A DNA stretch of 64,000 bases, taken from positions 1 through 64,000 of the forward strand of contig JABXII010000024.1 in the NCBI GenBank assembly GCA_013373175.1, given 5' to 3'. The position numbers and the translations under genes are program-made. Source of the DNA: Campylobacteraceae bacterium (GTDB lineage Bacteria; Campylobacterota; Campylobacteria; Campylobacterales; Arcobacteraceae). How positions within the stretch are numbered: the stretch's first letter is position 1; each line of letters begins with the position of its first letter. Below the pieces are notes generated by a model. That model was not told where the DNA came from. It searched no databases and saw nothing but the letters and a program-made list of their open reading frames with translations. Positions 1 through 9,974 of this stretch are shown piece by piece.

Positions 1-63
<63 letters not shown>

Positions 64-135
64 GCAATTTAACATAATGTTAAGAATAAATAAAAATAAG
101 TAGATTTAAAACTTAAAGTTATCGATTTAGTAAGG

Positions 136-220
136 TGGTGCGGATGAGAGGACTCGAACCTCCACACCGTGAGGCACCAGATCCTAAGTCTGGCGTGTCT
201 ACCAATTTCACCACATCCGC
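136..220 (-). tRNA. tRNA-Leu(TAG)
   Basis: Reverse complement GCGGATGTGGTGAAATTGGTAGACACGCCAGACTTAGGATCTGG...CATCCGCACCA; long variable arm, encoded CCA. Confidence 0.93.
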
Positions 221-273
221 ATATAGACAAAAAAAAAGATTCAGTTGATTAACAACTCAAATCTTAAATAAAG

Positions 274-350
<77 letters not shown>

Positions 351-393
351 ATCTAAAAAATTATAATATAATCATCCTGAAAAGATGATAAAA

Positions 394-471
394 TGGGGTA
401 AGTAATGGGATTCGAACCCACGACCCTCTGAACCACAACCAGATGCTCTAACCAACTGAGCTATACCTACC
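394..471 (-). tRNA. tRNA-His(GTG)
   Basis: Reverse complement GGTAGGTATAGCTCAGTTGGTTAGAGCATCTGGTTGTGGTTCAG...TACTTACCCCA; encoded G-1/C73. Confidence 0.93.
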
Positions 472-480
472 ACTTAAAAA

Positions 481-558
481 TGGTCGGGGCGAGAGGATTC
501 GAACCTCCGGCCCCCTGGTCCCAAACCAGGTGCGCTAACCAGACTGCGCTACGCCCCG
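481..558 (-). tRNA. tRNA-Pro(TGG)
   Basis: Reverse complement CGGGGCGTAGCGCAGTCTGGTTAGCGCACCTGGTTTGGGACCAGG...GCCCCGACCA. Confidence 0.93.
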
Positions 559-668
559 AAACATTCACTAATCTTTCAAAAAGTGGACGGAATTATACAA
601 CATAAAAAAAGATTTGTCAAGACCTTTTGAAGAAAATTAGAAAAAATTTTCTAATTTTCTATTTTTTA

Positions 669-1481
669 CTAAAATTGAATTAATCCATCTACTGGCGAAG
701 AAGCTGTTGCATAAGGCTTTTTAGGGATTCTTCCTGCTTTGTATGACATTCTTCCTGCAATTGTTGCATATTTAAAAGCTTCTGCCATTTTCATTGGGTC
801 TTGAGCTTGTGCTATTGCAGTATTAGCTAAAATACCATCTGCACCTAATTCCATTGCATAAGAAGCATCGCTTGCACAACCAAGTCCAGCATCAACTAAA
901 ACAGGAACATTTACTGCATCTTTAATAAATGCAATATTATATGGATTTTGAATTCCAAGACCAGAACCAATTGGAGCTGCTAAAGGCATAATTGCATCTG
1001 CACCTGCATTTTCTAATCTTTTAGCAACAATTGGATCATCACTTGTATATGCCATTACTGTAAAGCCATCTTTTTTAAGAACTTCACAAGCTTTAATTGT
1101 ATCAATAACATCAGGATATAAAGTTTTTTGTGCATCACCAATAACTTCTAATTTAATAATATCAATACCTGTAGCTTCTCTCATAAGTCTAAATGTAGTA
1201 ATTGCTTCTTCAGCAGTAAAACATCCAGCAGAGTTTGGAAGAAGCTTCACATTTGTATCTTTAAAATAATCTAATAAATTCTCTTCATCTGGATTTGTAA
1301 TATTAACTCTTCTAATTGCAACAGTAATAAGTTCACTTCCACTTGCTAAAGTTGCATCTTTAGTTGTTTGAAAATCTTTATATTTTCCAGAACCAACAAT
1401 TAATCTACTATTAAATTCATAATCACCAATTTTTAAAATCTGGTCATTCATTTTTGTTTTTTCCTCCATAAGTTTTAACAA
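669..1481 (-). CDS. thiG: Thiazole synthase ThiG (true start probably the internal MNDQ)
   Basis: Translation [15 protein letters not shown]...[43 protein letters not shown]. Confidence 0.95.
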   Translation of the reverse strand: MLKLMEEKTKMNDQILKIGDYEFNSRLIVGSGKYKDFQTTKDATLASGSELITVAIRRVNITNPDEENLLDYFKDTNVKLLPNSAGCFTAEEAITTFRLMREATGIDIIKLEVIGDAQKTLYPDVIDTIKACEVLKKDGFTVMAYTSDDPIVAKRLENAGADAIMPLAAPIGSGLGIQNPYNIAFIKDAVNVPVLVDAGLGCASDASYAMELGADGILANTAIAQAQDPMKMAEAFKYATIAGRMSYKAGRIPKKPYATASSPVDGLIQF

Positions 1482-1783
1482 TTTTTTTCTATAAACTCTT
1501 TATAATCTTTACTTGAATTACTAATATCTAAGCCTATAATTTCCGGCACATCATAGCTATGTAATTCTTTAATTTTGCTTTCAATTTTTTTGAAGTTTTC
1601 TTTTTTAGTTTTGATACTTAAAAGCACTTCTTTATCATTGCAAAATTCATTTTTCCACATATACAAAGACTCTATTTTACTCATTTGAATACAAGCTGCT
1701 AGTTTCTTTTCAATAAGCACTTGTGCTATTTTCTTAGCTTCATTTTTTGAAGCACATGTTGTTTGTACTAATAATAGTTTCAT
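1475..1783 (-). CDS. cutA: Divalent-cation tolerance protein CutA
   Basis: ~100 aa; [29 protein letters not shown] ... YMWKNE ... [11 protein letters not shown]. Confidence 0.9.
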   Translation of the reverse strand: MKLLLVQTTCASKNEAKKIAQVLIEKKLAACIQMSKIESLYMWKNEFCNDKEVLLSIKTKKENFKKIESKIKELHSYDVPEIIGLDISNSSKDYKEFIEKNC

Positions 1784-3165
1784 AATCTTTTAACCTCTTC
1801 TACTAAATCTGCTGGAATAAGTGAGTAATTATTTTTTCTATAGTTATTTGATGCAATAGCATGGGCTAAGCTTGCAACTTTTGCTGCTTCAAGTGAATCA
1901 TAGCCTTGAGCAAGTAAAGAAGCTACTAGGCCACTTAAAACGTCTCCACTACCACCTTTACTAAGTACTGCACTTCCAAAACTATTTATATAAATATCTT
2001 TATCCTTTCCTATAAGAGTATTGGCTCCTTTTAATAAAAGTGTTACATTAGGATATTTATTACAAAATTTACTAACATACTCAAATCTATTTTTTTGTAG
2101 TTCAGGTACTTTTATATCTACAATCTTACATAAGCTTAGAAGAGAACAAAACTCTTTTGGGTGTGGAGTTAAAACAACATCTTTTTGAAGTTTATCTAAT
2201 ATAACCTCTTCATAAAAAAGATCCGCATCAATTATTGTTGGAATATCTTGAGCTAAAATTTTTTTTACCTCATCAGTTTCATATTTACCAAGTCCCATTC
2301 CTATTGCTATAGCACTGCAATTATCACTTAAAAAATGTGTTTGCATAATATGATAAGGTAAATCTATATCTTCATGACTTACTACACTTACAAGCCCTGC
2401 TCCAAAGCCAAAGGCTGCTTTTGCAGCAATTACACCTGCTCCCATTTTACAACCTGCAACTACATTTAGGTGACCATATGAACCTTTATGGGAATTCTTT
2501 TTATTTCTAAAAGGTAACTTCATATCTTCTTTTTCTAGTAGGAAGACACTTGTTTTTTCTTCATAAACATCTCTTTGAACTCCAAGATTAGCTACTTTTA
2601 CTTCACCTATATAATCTTTTGCTTCATCACTAAAAAGTGCTACTTTTAAAGCTCCCATAGTAATAGTAGTATCAGCATAAAAAGCTTCTTGATTTATTTG
2701 TCCCTTAATATTTATTCCGCTTGGAATATCACAAGAGATTTTGTAGCTTTCATAGTTATTTATAGTATTTATTATATTTAATGAAGTTTCGTCTAATTGT
2801 TTATTTAATCCACTTCCAAAAAGGCAATCAACTATTACATCACATTGTGTTAATTCATCAATAAAAGATAAGCCTAAAAGTTTTACTCTCTTTTCTTGAA
2901 GTTTTGCCATAGAAGATTTTGCACCAAAAGGTAAATAAAGTTTCACATCAAATTTTTTATAAAGTAGTCTTGCAAGAGCAATCCCATCGGCACCATTATT
3001 TCCAGGTCCACAAACAATTAAAACAGAGACCTTTTCTTCAAACTTTTCTTCAATAAAACTTGCCATAGAAAAGCTTGCATGTTCCATTAAAATATCTTCA
3101 GTTAATGCAAACTTGTCATAACACTTTTTATCTAAAGAGTTTACTTCATAAAAAACTTTCTTCAT
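1780..3165 (-). CDS. nnrDE: Bifunctional NAD(P)H-hydrate epimerase / ADP-dependent NAD(P)H-hydrate dehydratase
   Basis: N-terminal CGPGNNGADGIALARLL (YjeF_N) and C-terminal LLKGANTLIG..GGSGDVLSGLVASLLAQG (YjeF_C kinase-like). Confidence 0.92.
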   Translation of the reverse strand: MKKVFYEVNSLDKKCYDKFALTEDILMEHASFSMASFIEEKFEEKVSVLIVCGPGNNGADGIALARLLYKKFDVKLYLPFGAKSSMAKLQEKRVKLLGLSFIDELTQCDVIVDCLFGSGLNKQLDETSLNIINTINNYESYKISCDIPSGINIKGQINQEAFYADTTITMGALKVALFSDEAKDYIGEVKVANLGVQRDVYEEKTSVFLLEKEDMKLPFRNKKNSHKGSYGHLNVVAGCKMGAGVIAAKAAFGFGAGLVSVVSHEDIDLPYHIMQTHFLSDNCSAIAIGMGLGKYETDEVKKILAQDIPTIIDADLFYEEVILDKLQKDVVLTPHPKEFCSLLSLCKIVDIKVPELQKNRFEYVSKFCNKYPNVTLLLKGANTLIGKDKDIYINSFGSAVLSKGGSGDVLSGLVASLLAQGYDSLEAAKVASLAHAIASNNYRKNNYSLIPADLVEEVKRL

Positions 3166-3176
3166 ATTTAAAACCT

Positions 3177-3521
3177 TTACTTTTTAAACTTCCAACCCTC
3201 TTTTTCTAAAGTTAGTTTAACCTTCTCTTTTACATCACCTTGTAGTTCTATCCACTCTTCTTTTATACTTCCACCACAAGCAAGTTTTTTCTTCAGAAGT
3301 TTTAAAACCTCTTTTTTATCTTTATCTTCGAGATAAAATCTTCCAACTAAAGTTACAGGTTTACCTTTTCTTTTTTCAAAAGTAAAAACTAATTGGTGCT
3401 GATTTTTAGAAATAGTTTCAGAAGATTTTACTTTCTTCTTTTTATCCTCTTTTTTTGTATCAAACTCATCACCTTCTAAAGTTGAACCCATATTTTGAGC
3501 TAATAGATCAGCTAATCCCAT
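3177..3521 (-). CDS. SUI1/YciH-family translation initiation factor-like protein
   Basis: C-terminal VTLVGRFYLEDKDKKEVLKLLKKKLACGGSIKEEWIELQGD SUI1 fold signature. Confidence 0.85.
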   Translation of the reverse strand: MGLADLLAQNMGSTLEGDEFDTKKEDKKKKVKSSETISKNQHQLVFTFEKRKGKPVTLVGRFYLEDKDKKEVLKLLKKKLACGGSIKEEWIELQGDVKEKVKLTLEKEGWKFKK

Positions 3522-3522
3522 A

Positions 3523-4530
3523 TTAAAACTCCTTTAGTCTAGTTTTTACATCAATATCTTCTACTTTTGTAAACTCTTTATTTTTGTATTGTTCTACTGC
3601 TACTCTTCCAATCATAGCAGCATTATCAGAACAGTATTTTAGTTCACTAAGATAAAGATTGATTTTGTTTGTTTTACATAACTCTTCAATAGCAGTTCTA
3701 AGTCTAATATTTGCACTAGCTCCACCTACTATTGCAAAGTTTTTTGGCATCTTTTGTTTAAATAGTTTTTTCACCTTTTGCATAATATGTGCAACTGCTG
3801 TTTTTTCAAAGGAAGCACATACATCACAAACATCTTCTTCACAAAGACCTTCTTCTTCTAGTTTTTCTAATCTCATACGAACTGCATTTTTAAGTCCTGA
3901 ATATGAAAACTCTATATTAGGACTTTGTCTTAAAGGAATAGGAAAATCAAATCTTTCATCATCTCCTTTAAGTGCTTTTTCTTGAACAATAGGGCCACCT
4001 GGGTAACCTAAGTTCATCATCTTTGCAACTTTATCAAAACTTTCACCAAAACTGTCATCTAAAGTACTTGCTACTAGTTTCATATCATTTAAAGAGTTCG
4101 CTTCAATAATTTGAGTATGCCCACCTGAAACTAATAAAATAGTCATAGGTAAAACTTCCTCTTTTTCAATAAACAATGAATAAATATGCCCTTTTAGATG
4201 ATTTACTGCTATTAGTGGAAGTTTTAAACTCACACTTAAAGCCTTTGCCATAGTTACACCTTCCATAAGTGTAACTGAAAGTCCAGGTGCATTTGTAACC
4301 GCTATTGCTTTTAGTTTTGGAAAGTACTCTTTACACTCTTCAAGTATTTTTGGAAGTGCTTCAACATGAAGTCTTGCAGCTAGTTCTGGAACTACTCCAC
4401 CATAAACAGAGTGTTGTAGTTCTTGGGATATTTTTTTGTGATATACTAATTTCTTTGTTTCAATATCTGTTATTGCAATGGAACTATCATCACATGATGA
4501 CTCTATTGAAAGTATTAACGAATCGCTCAT
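3523..4530 (-). CDS. tsaD: tRNA N6-adenosine threonylcarbamoyltransferase TsaD
   Basis: [56 protein letters not shown]. Confidence 0.96.
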   Translation of the reverse strand: MSDSLILSIESSCDDSSIAITDIETKKLVYHKKISQELQHSVYGGVVPELAARLHVEALPKILEECKEYFPKLKAIAVTNAPGLSVTLMEGVTMAKALSVSLKLPLIAVNHLKGHIYSLFIEKEEVLPMTILLVSGGHTQIIEANSLNDMKLVASTLDDSFGESFDKVAKMMNLGYPGGPIVQEKALKGDDERFDFPIPLRQSPNIEFSYSGLKNAVRMRLEKLEEEGLCEEDVCDVCASFEKTAVAHIMQKVKKLFKQKMPKNFAIVGGASANIRLRTAIEELCKTNKINLYLSELKYCSDNAAMIGRVAVEQYKNKEFTKVEDIDVKTRLKEF

Positions 4531-5121
4531 TTAAGCATTTTCCTCACACTCTTCTTCTCTATTTAACCAATCAAGAGCACAATCAAGTTTTCCATATCCA
4601 GAATCTGCATTTATATGTCCTGCTTCTTCAAGTAGTTTCATTCCAACTCCAAGTTTACTTTGTAGTCTAATTGCTTCTTCTACATTCATATATGGATCAT
4701 TTGTTGATGCTGCTATAATTATTTCATCTGATTTTAAATTGCTTGGAATAGGATAAGGGAAAAAGCTCTTTGCTTCTTCTATCTCTTTATTTCTTATAGG
4801 TGCAACTAGCATTAATTTTTTTAAATTTATATCTAACTCTTCACATAAATGAAACCAAAGAATATTTGCTAAAGAGTGACAAACTATAATAGTAGGTTTA
4901 AAATGTTCTATTTCTGCTTTTACATAAGCTTTCCACTCTTCAAGATCTGGATTGTCTCTATTTGGTAAAGCAGGAAATGATACTGGTGTATTTTGTTCTA
5001 TTAAATCTCTTGCTAAATGTGCTTGCCAATGGGGAAAATCACTTCCACCTAATCCATGTAAAACTAAAACTCTTTTTTCCATTTTTTCTTTTTTACCTTT
5101 CGTTACATGCTTCTTACGCAT
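4531..5121 (-). CDS. RBBP9/YdeN-type serine hydrolase
   Basis: VLVLHGLGGSDFPHWQAHL, VCHSLANILW, GHINADSGYG. Confidence 0.8.
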   Translation of the reverse strand: MRKKHVTKGKKEKMEKRVLVLHGLGGSDFPHWQAHLARDLIEQNTPVSFPALPNRDNPDLEEWKAYVKAEIEHFKPTIIVCHSLANILWFHLCEELDINLKKLMLVAPIRNKEIEEAKSFFPYPIPSNLKSDEIIIAASTNDPYMNVEEAIRLQSKLGVGMKLLEEAGHINADSGYGKLDCALDWLNREEECEENA

Positions 5122-5537
5122 CTTACATATTTCTTTTTATGTCTGCTATCAAAATAAGGGGTTCCGCTGATAAAATACATATAATCAGCATAGAACCACA
5201 ATGTTCTCCAGTGAGCTTTACTTGCCCAAAAACCATCTGCAATTTTATATCTAAAACTTTTGTGTATATTTGTTTTTTCATTTCTTTTATCAACTATTAA
5301 TTCTAACTCTTTTATATCAGGAAGTCGCCAATTAGAAAAACCAGCATAAGAAAGATTTTCACAATACTCTTCCCCATCTTCGTGGCTAAATTTTAATTTT
5401 AAAACACTAATATCATCAATCCACATTAATTTATTTGTATTATCAACGACAACTTTTAATGAGCCATTTCTTTTTAAATCATTTGCAAGTGCAAACGAAA
5501 AAGAGAAAATTAATACTAGGAAGAATAAGGCTTTCAT
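5103..5537 (-). CDS. DUF1566 (Lcl C-terminal)-like exported protein
   Basis: Signal peptide; NTNKLMWIDD..AGFSNWRLPDIKELELIVD..YVRCVR. Confidence 0.75.
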   Translation of the reverse strand: MKALFFLVLIFSFSFALANDLKRNGSLKVVVDNTNKLMWIDDISVLKLKFSHEDGEEYCENLSYAGFSNWRLPDIKELELIVDKRNEKTNIHKSFRYKIADGFWASKAHWRTLWFYADYMYFISGTPYFDSRHKKKYVRCVRSM

Positions 5538-5815
5538 TACTTATCCTTTATTTTATATTTTCCTTGTTGTAAGTTTCTTCTTACACTTTCATCCATAAGC
5601 TCTACTGTTATATTATACTCTTCTTTATAAATAATTCCAACTAACTCTTTACAAACTTTTTTATTCTCTTCATTTGAATTAGAGTTCTCTTTCCACTGTT
5701 CAAACTTTTCTTCATACATATTTACAATATTTTTTTCAAAACTATTTCTTGTATATATTAAATAAATAACTAGTATTAAAAGTATGCCAAAAGGAATTAA
5801 TAAATCAAGAGTCAT
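5537..5815 (-). CDS. Hypothetical membrane-anchored protein
   Basis: Open frame in operon; single N-terminal TM segment. Confidence 0.6.
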   Translation of the reverse strand: MTLDLLIPFGILLILVIYLIYTRNSFEKNIVNMYEEKFEQWKENSNSNEENKKVCKELVGIIYKEEYNITVELMDESVRRNLQQGKYKIKDK

Positions 5816-6872
5816 AATAAGACCTTACTTCTTTATCTATTTCAAATATATCATCAATAGAGTTTGGTTTTACATATGAAAACTTTTCTAAAGCTTCTAA
5901 ACTTATCTTTGAAACATCTAAAAACCCAATTTTTGAGTTTAAAAATTTTGATACTGCAACTTCATTGGCTGCATTTAAAACAACACCCAAATCAAGATTA
6001 TTTAAAATTGTATCTTTAACTTCCCAGATTGGATATCTTTCTTTGTCAATTTGTTTAAACTCTAAACTTCCCACTTTTAGTAAATCAACTGGTTGCAGTA
6101 CTTGTTCATCACATTTGCCTAATATTGCATAAGCAATTGGAAGTTGCATCGAAGCATTTGCAATATGTGCTGTTGAACTACCATCTTCAAAGTTTACTAA
6201 TCCATGAATTAAAGATCTTGTCTCAATAATTGCATCAAGTTTTCTTATATCAAATAACCAAGCAGCTTCCATAAGTTCAAACATTTTATTAGTCATTGTT
6301 GCTGAATCAATTGTGATTTTATTTCCCATTGACCAATTTGGATGATTTAATGCTTCTTTTATAGAAACATCTTTTAATTTTTCTAAAGGATAATCCCTAA
6401 ATGAACCACCACTTGCAGTAATAGTCATTGAAGAAATTTTTTTATCTTGAAGTAAATACCAAAGAGCGAAATGTTCAGAATCAATAGGACTAAGTTTTCT
6501 TTGGTCTATAAATTTACCAGCTACAACCAAAGACTCTTTATTTGCTAAGGCAATTTTCTTATCACACTCAATTGCTTTTAAAGTTGGTCTTAATCCTAAA
6601 AATCCAACCAATGCATTAACAACTGTTTTAGCTGGTGATTCTTCAATTGCTCTTAAAATAGAATCTTCACCAAAACTAACATTTGTATGATTTACTTTAT
6701 GAATATCTTCTTTTCTTGAAATTACAACTTTGCTAGGTTTAAACTCTTCAATTTGCTTATTTAATAGTTCAATATTAGTTCCAGCAACTAAGACATCTAT
6801 ATTTAAAGCAAATTTTCTAGCTATATTTAAAGTATTTACTCCAATAGAGCCTGTAGAACCAAGTACTATCAA
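5805..6872 (-). CDS. dxr: 1-deoxy-D-xylulose 5-phosphate reductoisomerase
   Basis: LGSTGSIGVNTL, ALANKESLV, PIDSEHFALWYLL, SGGSFRD, NHPNWSMGNKITIDSATMTNKMFELMEA. Confidence 0.97.
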   Translation of the reverse strand: MIVLGSTGSIGVNTLNIARKFALNIDVLVAGTNIELLNKQIEEFKPSKVVISRKEDIHKVNHTNVSFGEDSILRAIEESPAKTVVNALVGFLGLRPTLKAIECDKKIALANKESLVVAGKFIDQRKLSPIDSEHFALWYLLQDKKISSMTITASGGSFRDYPLEKLKDVSIKEALNHPNWSMGNKITIDSATMTNKMFELMEAAWLFDIRKLDAIIETRSLIHGLVNFEDGSSTAHIANASMQLPIAYAILGKCDEQVLQPVDLLKVGSLEFKQIDKERYPIWEVKDTILNNLDLGVVLNAANEVAVSKFLNSKIGFLDVSKISLEALEKFSYVKPNSIDDIFEIDKEVRSYYDS

Positions 6873-7633
6873 ATTATCGCTCTTAAAATCATTAACATAA
6901 GAACTCCACCAAAAAGGTAGCCATCAGTTCTATCTAATATTCCTCCATGCCCTGGTAAAATATTACCACTATCTTTGATACCTGAAAGCCTTTTTAAATA
7001 AGATTCAAAAAGATCTCCAAATACTGAAGAAAGGGAAACTGCAACGGAAATAACAATTGCCCCTAGAGTTGAGATATTATCTAGAGAAAAGATAAGACCA
7101 AAAATTGTTGCAACTACAACTCCACCAATAACACCTTCAATTGTTTTATTAGGGCTTGTCTCACAAAACTTAGTTTTTCCCATACTTTTACCAACAAAAT
7201 ATGCACCAATATCAGCACCTGCTACAATTACAAGTAACCATAATAAAGACATAACTCCATATTCATTGTAAAGTGCAAGTAAAAATAAAAATGAAGCTGT
7301 TGGATATAAAAGTGGTAAGAAAAGTTTTCTGTCAATCTCTTTTTTGTATGCAATCAAAGAAGCATAAACTATTGCTAATAAAAATACTAAATCTTCTGGA
7401 TAAGGATAGAAGTAAGCTAAAAACCACACTACTCCTGTATAAAAATATATTGAGTCACTTTGCATTTTATACATTTTCATAGATTCGTTAATTGAAAATA
7501 CTAATAAAATACCAAACAGTAACCACATTATGAAAAATGAATCGATATACCCTATAACTAAAAGTGCTAATAATAAAGTAACACCTGTTTTAATTCTCGT
7601 TGAACTAGATTTAATTATCTCGTTAAATGCCAT
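6869..7633 (-). CDS. cdsA: Phosphatidate cytidylyltransferase
   Basis: Multi-TM; C-terminal SLSSVFGDLFESYLKRLSGIKDSGNILPGHGGILDRTDGYLF signature. Confidence 0.95.
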   Translation of the reverse strand: MAFNEIIKSSSTRIKTGVTLLLALLVIGYIDSFFIMWLLFGILLVFSINESMKMYKMQSDSIYFYTGVVWFLAYFYPYPEDLVFLLAIVYASLIAYKKEIDRKLFLPLLYPTASFLFLLALYNEYGVMSLLWLLVIVAGADIGAYFVGKSMGKTKFCETSPNKTIEGVIGGVVVATIFGLIFSLDNISTLGAIVISVAVSLSSVFGDLFESYLKRLSGIKDSGNILPGHGGILDRTDGYLFGGVLMLMILRAII

Positions 7634-7702
7634 TTATAATCCTAAAATAATAAGTTATATATTCTATCATTTTATCTCTTGGTAGAAAATAATATCTTTT
7701 TT

Positions 7703-8986
7703 TTAGAAATATCCCACAGTAAAAACACCATGTCTTGGCTGGGAATTAACAGTGCATAAAGAGTAAACTATTTCTTGTTTTTTGTTACTTCTAGTATAAA
7801 AGCCTTTTGTTTTAAGTTTTATATCAACTGCTGCTAAGTCAAAATCTGAGTTGTTTATTTCAATAGGTTTATCTATTATTATGCTTGTTGCAGTCATTTG
7901 AACTTCTGAATTAATAATAAAACTACTCTTTTTTAAATCTAGTTTTGAATTTAAAATATCAACTTTAGAATTATCTATAATCAACTCTTCAATAAAAGCA
8001 TCTTTTATATCTATTTCTTTACTATCATGAATTTCTACTTTTTTAAAGTAACCTCTTAAAATTCTATTTTCATCATTTCTTATAACAACTTCCCTTGAAG
8101 AAGGGGTTAATTTCTTTTCTTCTTTTAGATATTTTTTTGTTTTAAATTGTTTTTTTAATAATGTTAAATAGATATCAAAATTATCTACCATAGGAGTATG
8201 TTTCGAGTTTGGAATAATCTCTAATTTTGAATTTTTAATCAACTTATATAATGCATACCCTGTTCTAGGAGGTGCGGTTTTATCATCTTCTCCCCATATT
8301 ATTAAAGTTGGTACTTTAATTTTTTGTGGAATTGTAGAAAAATCTTCTTCAGCTAAAGCCATTGCAGCAATTGTATTAGGATTGGAACGAAGTATTACTT
8401 TTCTTGAAACTTTAGAGTTTAACATTGTATCCACTTCAAAAGGCATAATAGAATCTATCACTTGTGGAAGTTCAGACACAAAATCAGAGATAGCATCACT
8501 TTTTGTTTTCTCTTTAACTTTGTACTTAACTAAGAATTCTGAATAAGCAACTTTATGTAAAATTCCTGCTGCATCTATAAGCGTTAAACTCTTTACTCTT
8601 TCTTGATGAATACTTGTATATTTTAAACCAATGCTAGCCCCCATAGAATGACCTACAAGGTGAAAAGGTTTATCCACAAAGTTATCAATTAAAGTATCAA
8701 TAAAACCTATATATTTATCAGGAGAATATAATTTGTTAGATTTATCAGATTTACCAAAACCTGGTAAGTCAAATATTAGAATGTAATAGTCTTTTTTTAA
8801 AGCTTCAACTGTTTGAAGCCATATTGAAGAAGCCTCTTTCCCTAAACCATGAACAAAAACAATCGCTTCATGTTTAGGGTTCCCATAAGTTTTAACATAA
8901 CTTGCTTCATTAAAGATTGGTTCTTTAATAAACTGGGCATTTAAACAATAGATAAATAAAGATAATGTAAAAAGAAGCTTTTTCAT
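7703..8986 (-). CDS. Exported alpha/beta hydrolase with unusual ~120 aa C-terminal extension
   Basis: Signal peptide; VFVHGLGKEASSIWLQT, VGHSMGASIGLKY, WGEDDKTAP, SKHTPM; then repeat-like IDNSKVDILNSKLDLKKSSFIINSEVQM... Confidence 0.8.
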   Translation of the reverse strand: MKKLLFTLSLFIYCLNAQFIKEPIFNEASYVKTYGNPKHEAIVFVHGLGKEASSIWLQTVEALKKDYYILIFDLPGFGKSDKSNKLYSPDKYIGFIDTLIDNFVDKPFHLVGHSMGASIGLKYTSIHQERVKSLTLIDAAGILHKVAYSEFLVKYKVKEKTKSDAISDFVSELPQVIDSIMPFEVDTMLNSKVSRKVILRSNPNTIAAMALAEEDFSTIPQKIKVPTLIIWGEDDKTAPPRTGYALYKLIKNSKLEIIPNSKHTPMVDNFDIYLTLLKKQFKTKKYLKEEKKLTPSSREVVIRNDENRILRGYFKKVEIHDSKEIDIKDAFIEELIIDNSKVDILNSKLDLKKSSFIINSEVQMTATSIIIDKPIEINNSDFDLAAVDIKLKTKGFYTRSNKKQEIVYSLCTVNSQPRHGVFTVGYF

Positions 8987-9339
8987 TATTCTTGAATCAT
9001 AACTGTTAAAACACCCGTTGCATAATTTGTATTCTCTTCTAAATCAAAAACATAAAAAGAAAACTCACAAACTGCACCAAACTCTAAATTTTTTTCTACT
9101 TTTATTATAAAGTCTAAAATATCTGGTTCTTCATTTTGTTTTACATCTTTTAAAGATACTAAAAAGCCAACTTTTATTTCTTCATCTTGTGAAAAACCAG
9201 CAGAGCTTTGAGCTGCTGCTTCAAAAAGCATTGGTAAAGTTGGAATAGTTTTAAAAGAACATTTCACTTTTACAAACTCTTTATTTACTTCTAAAAGTTC
9301 CTTTGCAAACTTTATTGGTTCTTGATGAGGGATATTCAT
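8986..9339 (-). CDS. Hot-dog fold 3-hydroxyacyl-ACP dehydratase-like protein (APE-type, ApeP-like)
   Basis: IPHQEPIKFAKELLEVNKEFVKVKCSF..FEAAAQSSAGF, in KS/ACP operon. Confidence 0.75.
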   Translation of the reverse strand: MNIPHQEPIKFAKELLEVNKEFVKVKCSFKTIPTLPMLFEAAAQSSAGFSQDEEIKVGFLVSLKDVKQNEEPDILDFIIKVEKNLEFGAVCEFSFYVFDLEENTNYATGVLTVMIQE

Positions 9340-9974
9340 AGTTTCACTTCTATAATATTTTTTTTGTTTTTATTAAACTGTTTTGCATATGATAATAGTT
9401 CTTTTACAGACTCTGGACACTTTGTATTATCATCTTCAAAATTTATTGTTGCTTCTTCTTTACTAAGCTTTACTTTTAAAGCAACTGCAACTTCAAGAAA
9501 ATCAATACATTTATTTACTTGTTCAATATTTTCTATATTCATAGTTTCGGTTACAACAAGCAAAATTTCATCTTCATCTAAGGCTTTAATGGCACCCATT
9601 TTTAAAAGTCTATTTGAAGTATTGTCTCCACATGAAATAGTTAATATCTCAGATTCATTTTTTTCTAAAATTGAAGCATAAGATACAGGAGTATTATAAA
9701 CAGAGTTTTGGAAATCTGTTGGAGAAATCCCTTCTTTATTTAAAATTGCATTTAAAATATTTGCAGTTGCAGGAAGTTCACCATATGCACTTCCATACAT
9801 AATTCTTCCTTGTTTAAAATCAACTTTATCCATAAGCTCTACTACTAACTTAGAGGCTCTTGTTAATCTTCTTCTAAATACCATTTTAGGAACTAAAGCT
9901 TTTGTATTTAAATCTTCTACTTGTGTAGGAGCTAATAAAAATGCTGCATTTAAAATCTCTAAATTAATTGTCAT
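9336..9974 (-). CDS. Beta-ketoacyl synthase-like / chain-length-factor-type protein (short)
   Basis: 212 aa; YGSAYGELPATANILNAILNKEGISPTDFQNSVYNTPVSYASILEKNESEILTISCGD; no TACTSS motif. Confidence 0.75.
   Translation of the reverse strand: MTINLEILNAAFLLAPTQVEDLNTKALVPKMVFRRRLTRASKLVVELMDKVDFKQGRIMYGSAYGELPATANILNAILNKEGISPTDFQNSVYNTPVSYASILEKNESEILTISCGDNTSNRLLKMGAIKALDEDEILLVVTETMNIENIEQVNKCIDFLEVAVALKVKLSKEEATINFEDDNTKCPESVKELLSYAKQFNKNKKNIIEVKL

Noticed and set aside
3659-3985. Plus-strand ORF (108 aa) opposite tsaD
   Set aside because: Antisense to a clearly conserved gene; composition reflects the reverse of TsaD codons, no independent support.
4305-5300. Several plus-strand ORFs opposite tsaD/hydrolase/DUF1566
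   Set aside because: Leu/His-rich antisense translations of real genes; spurious.
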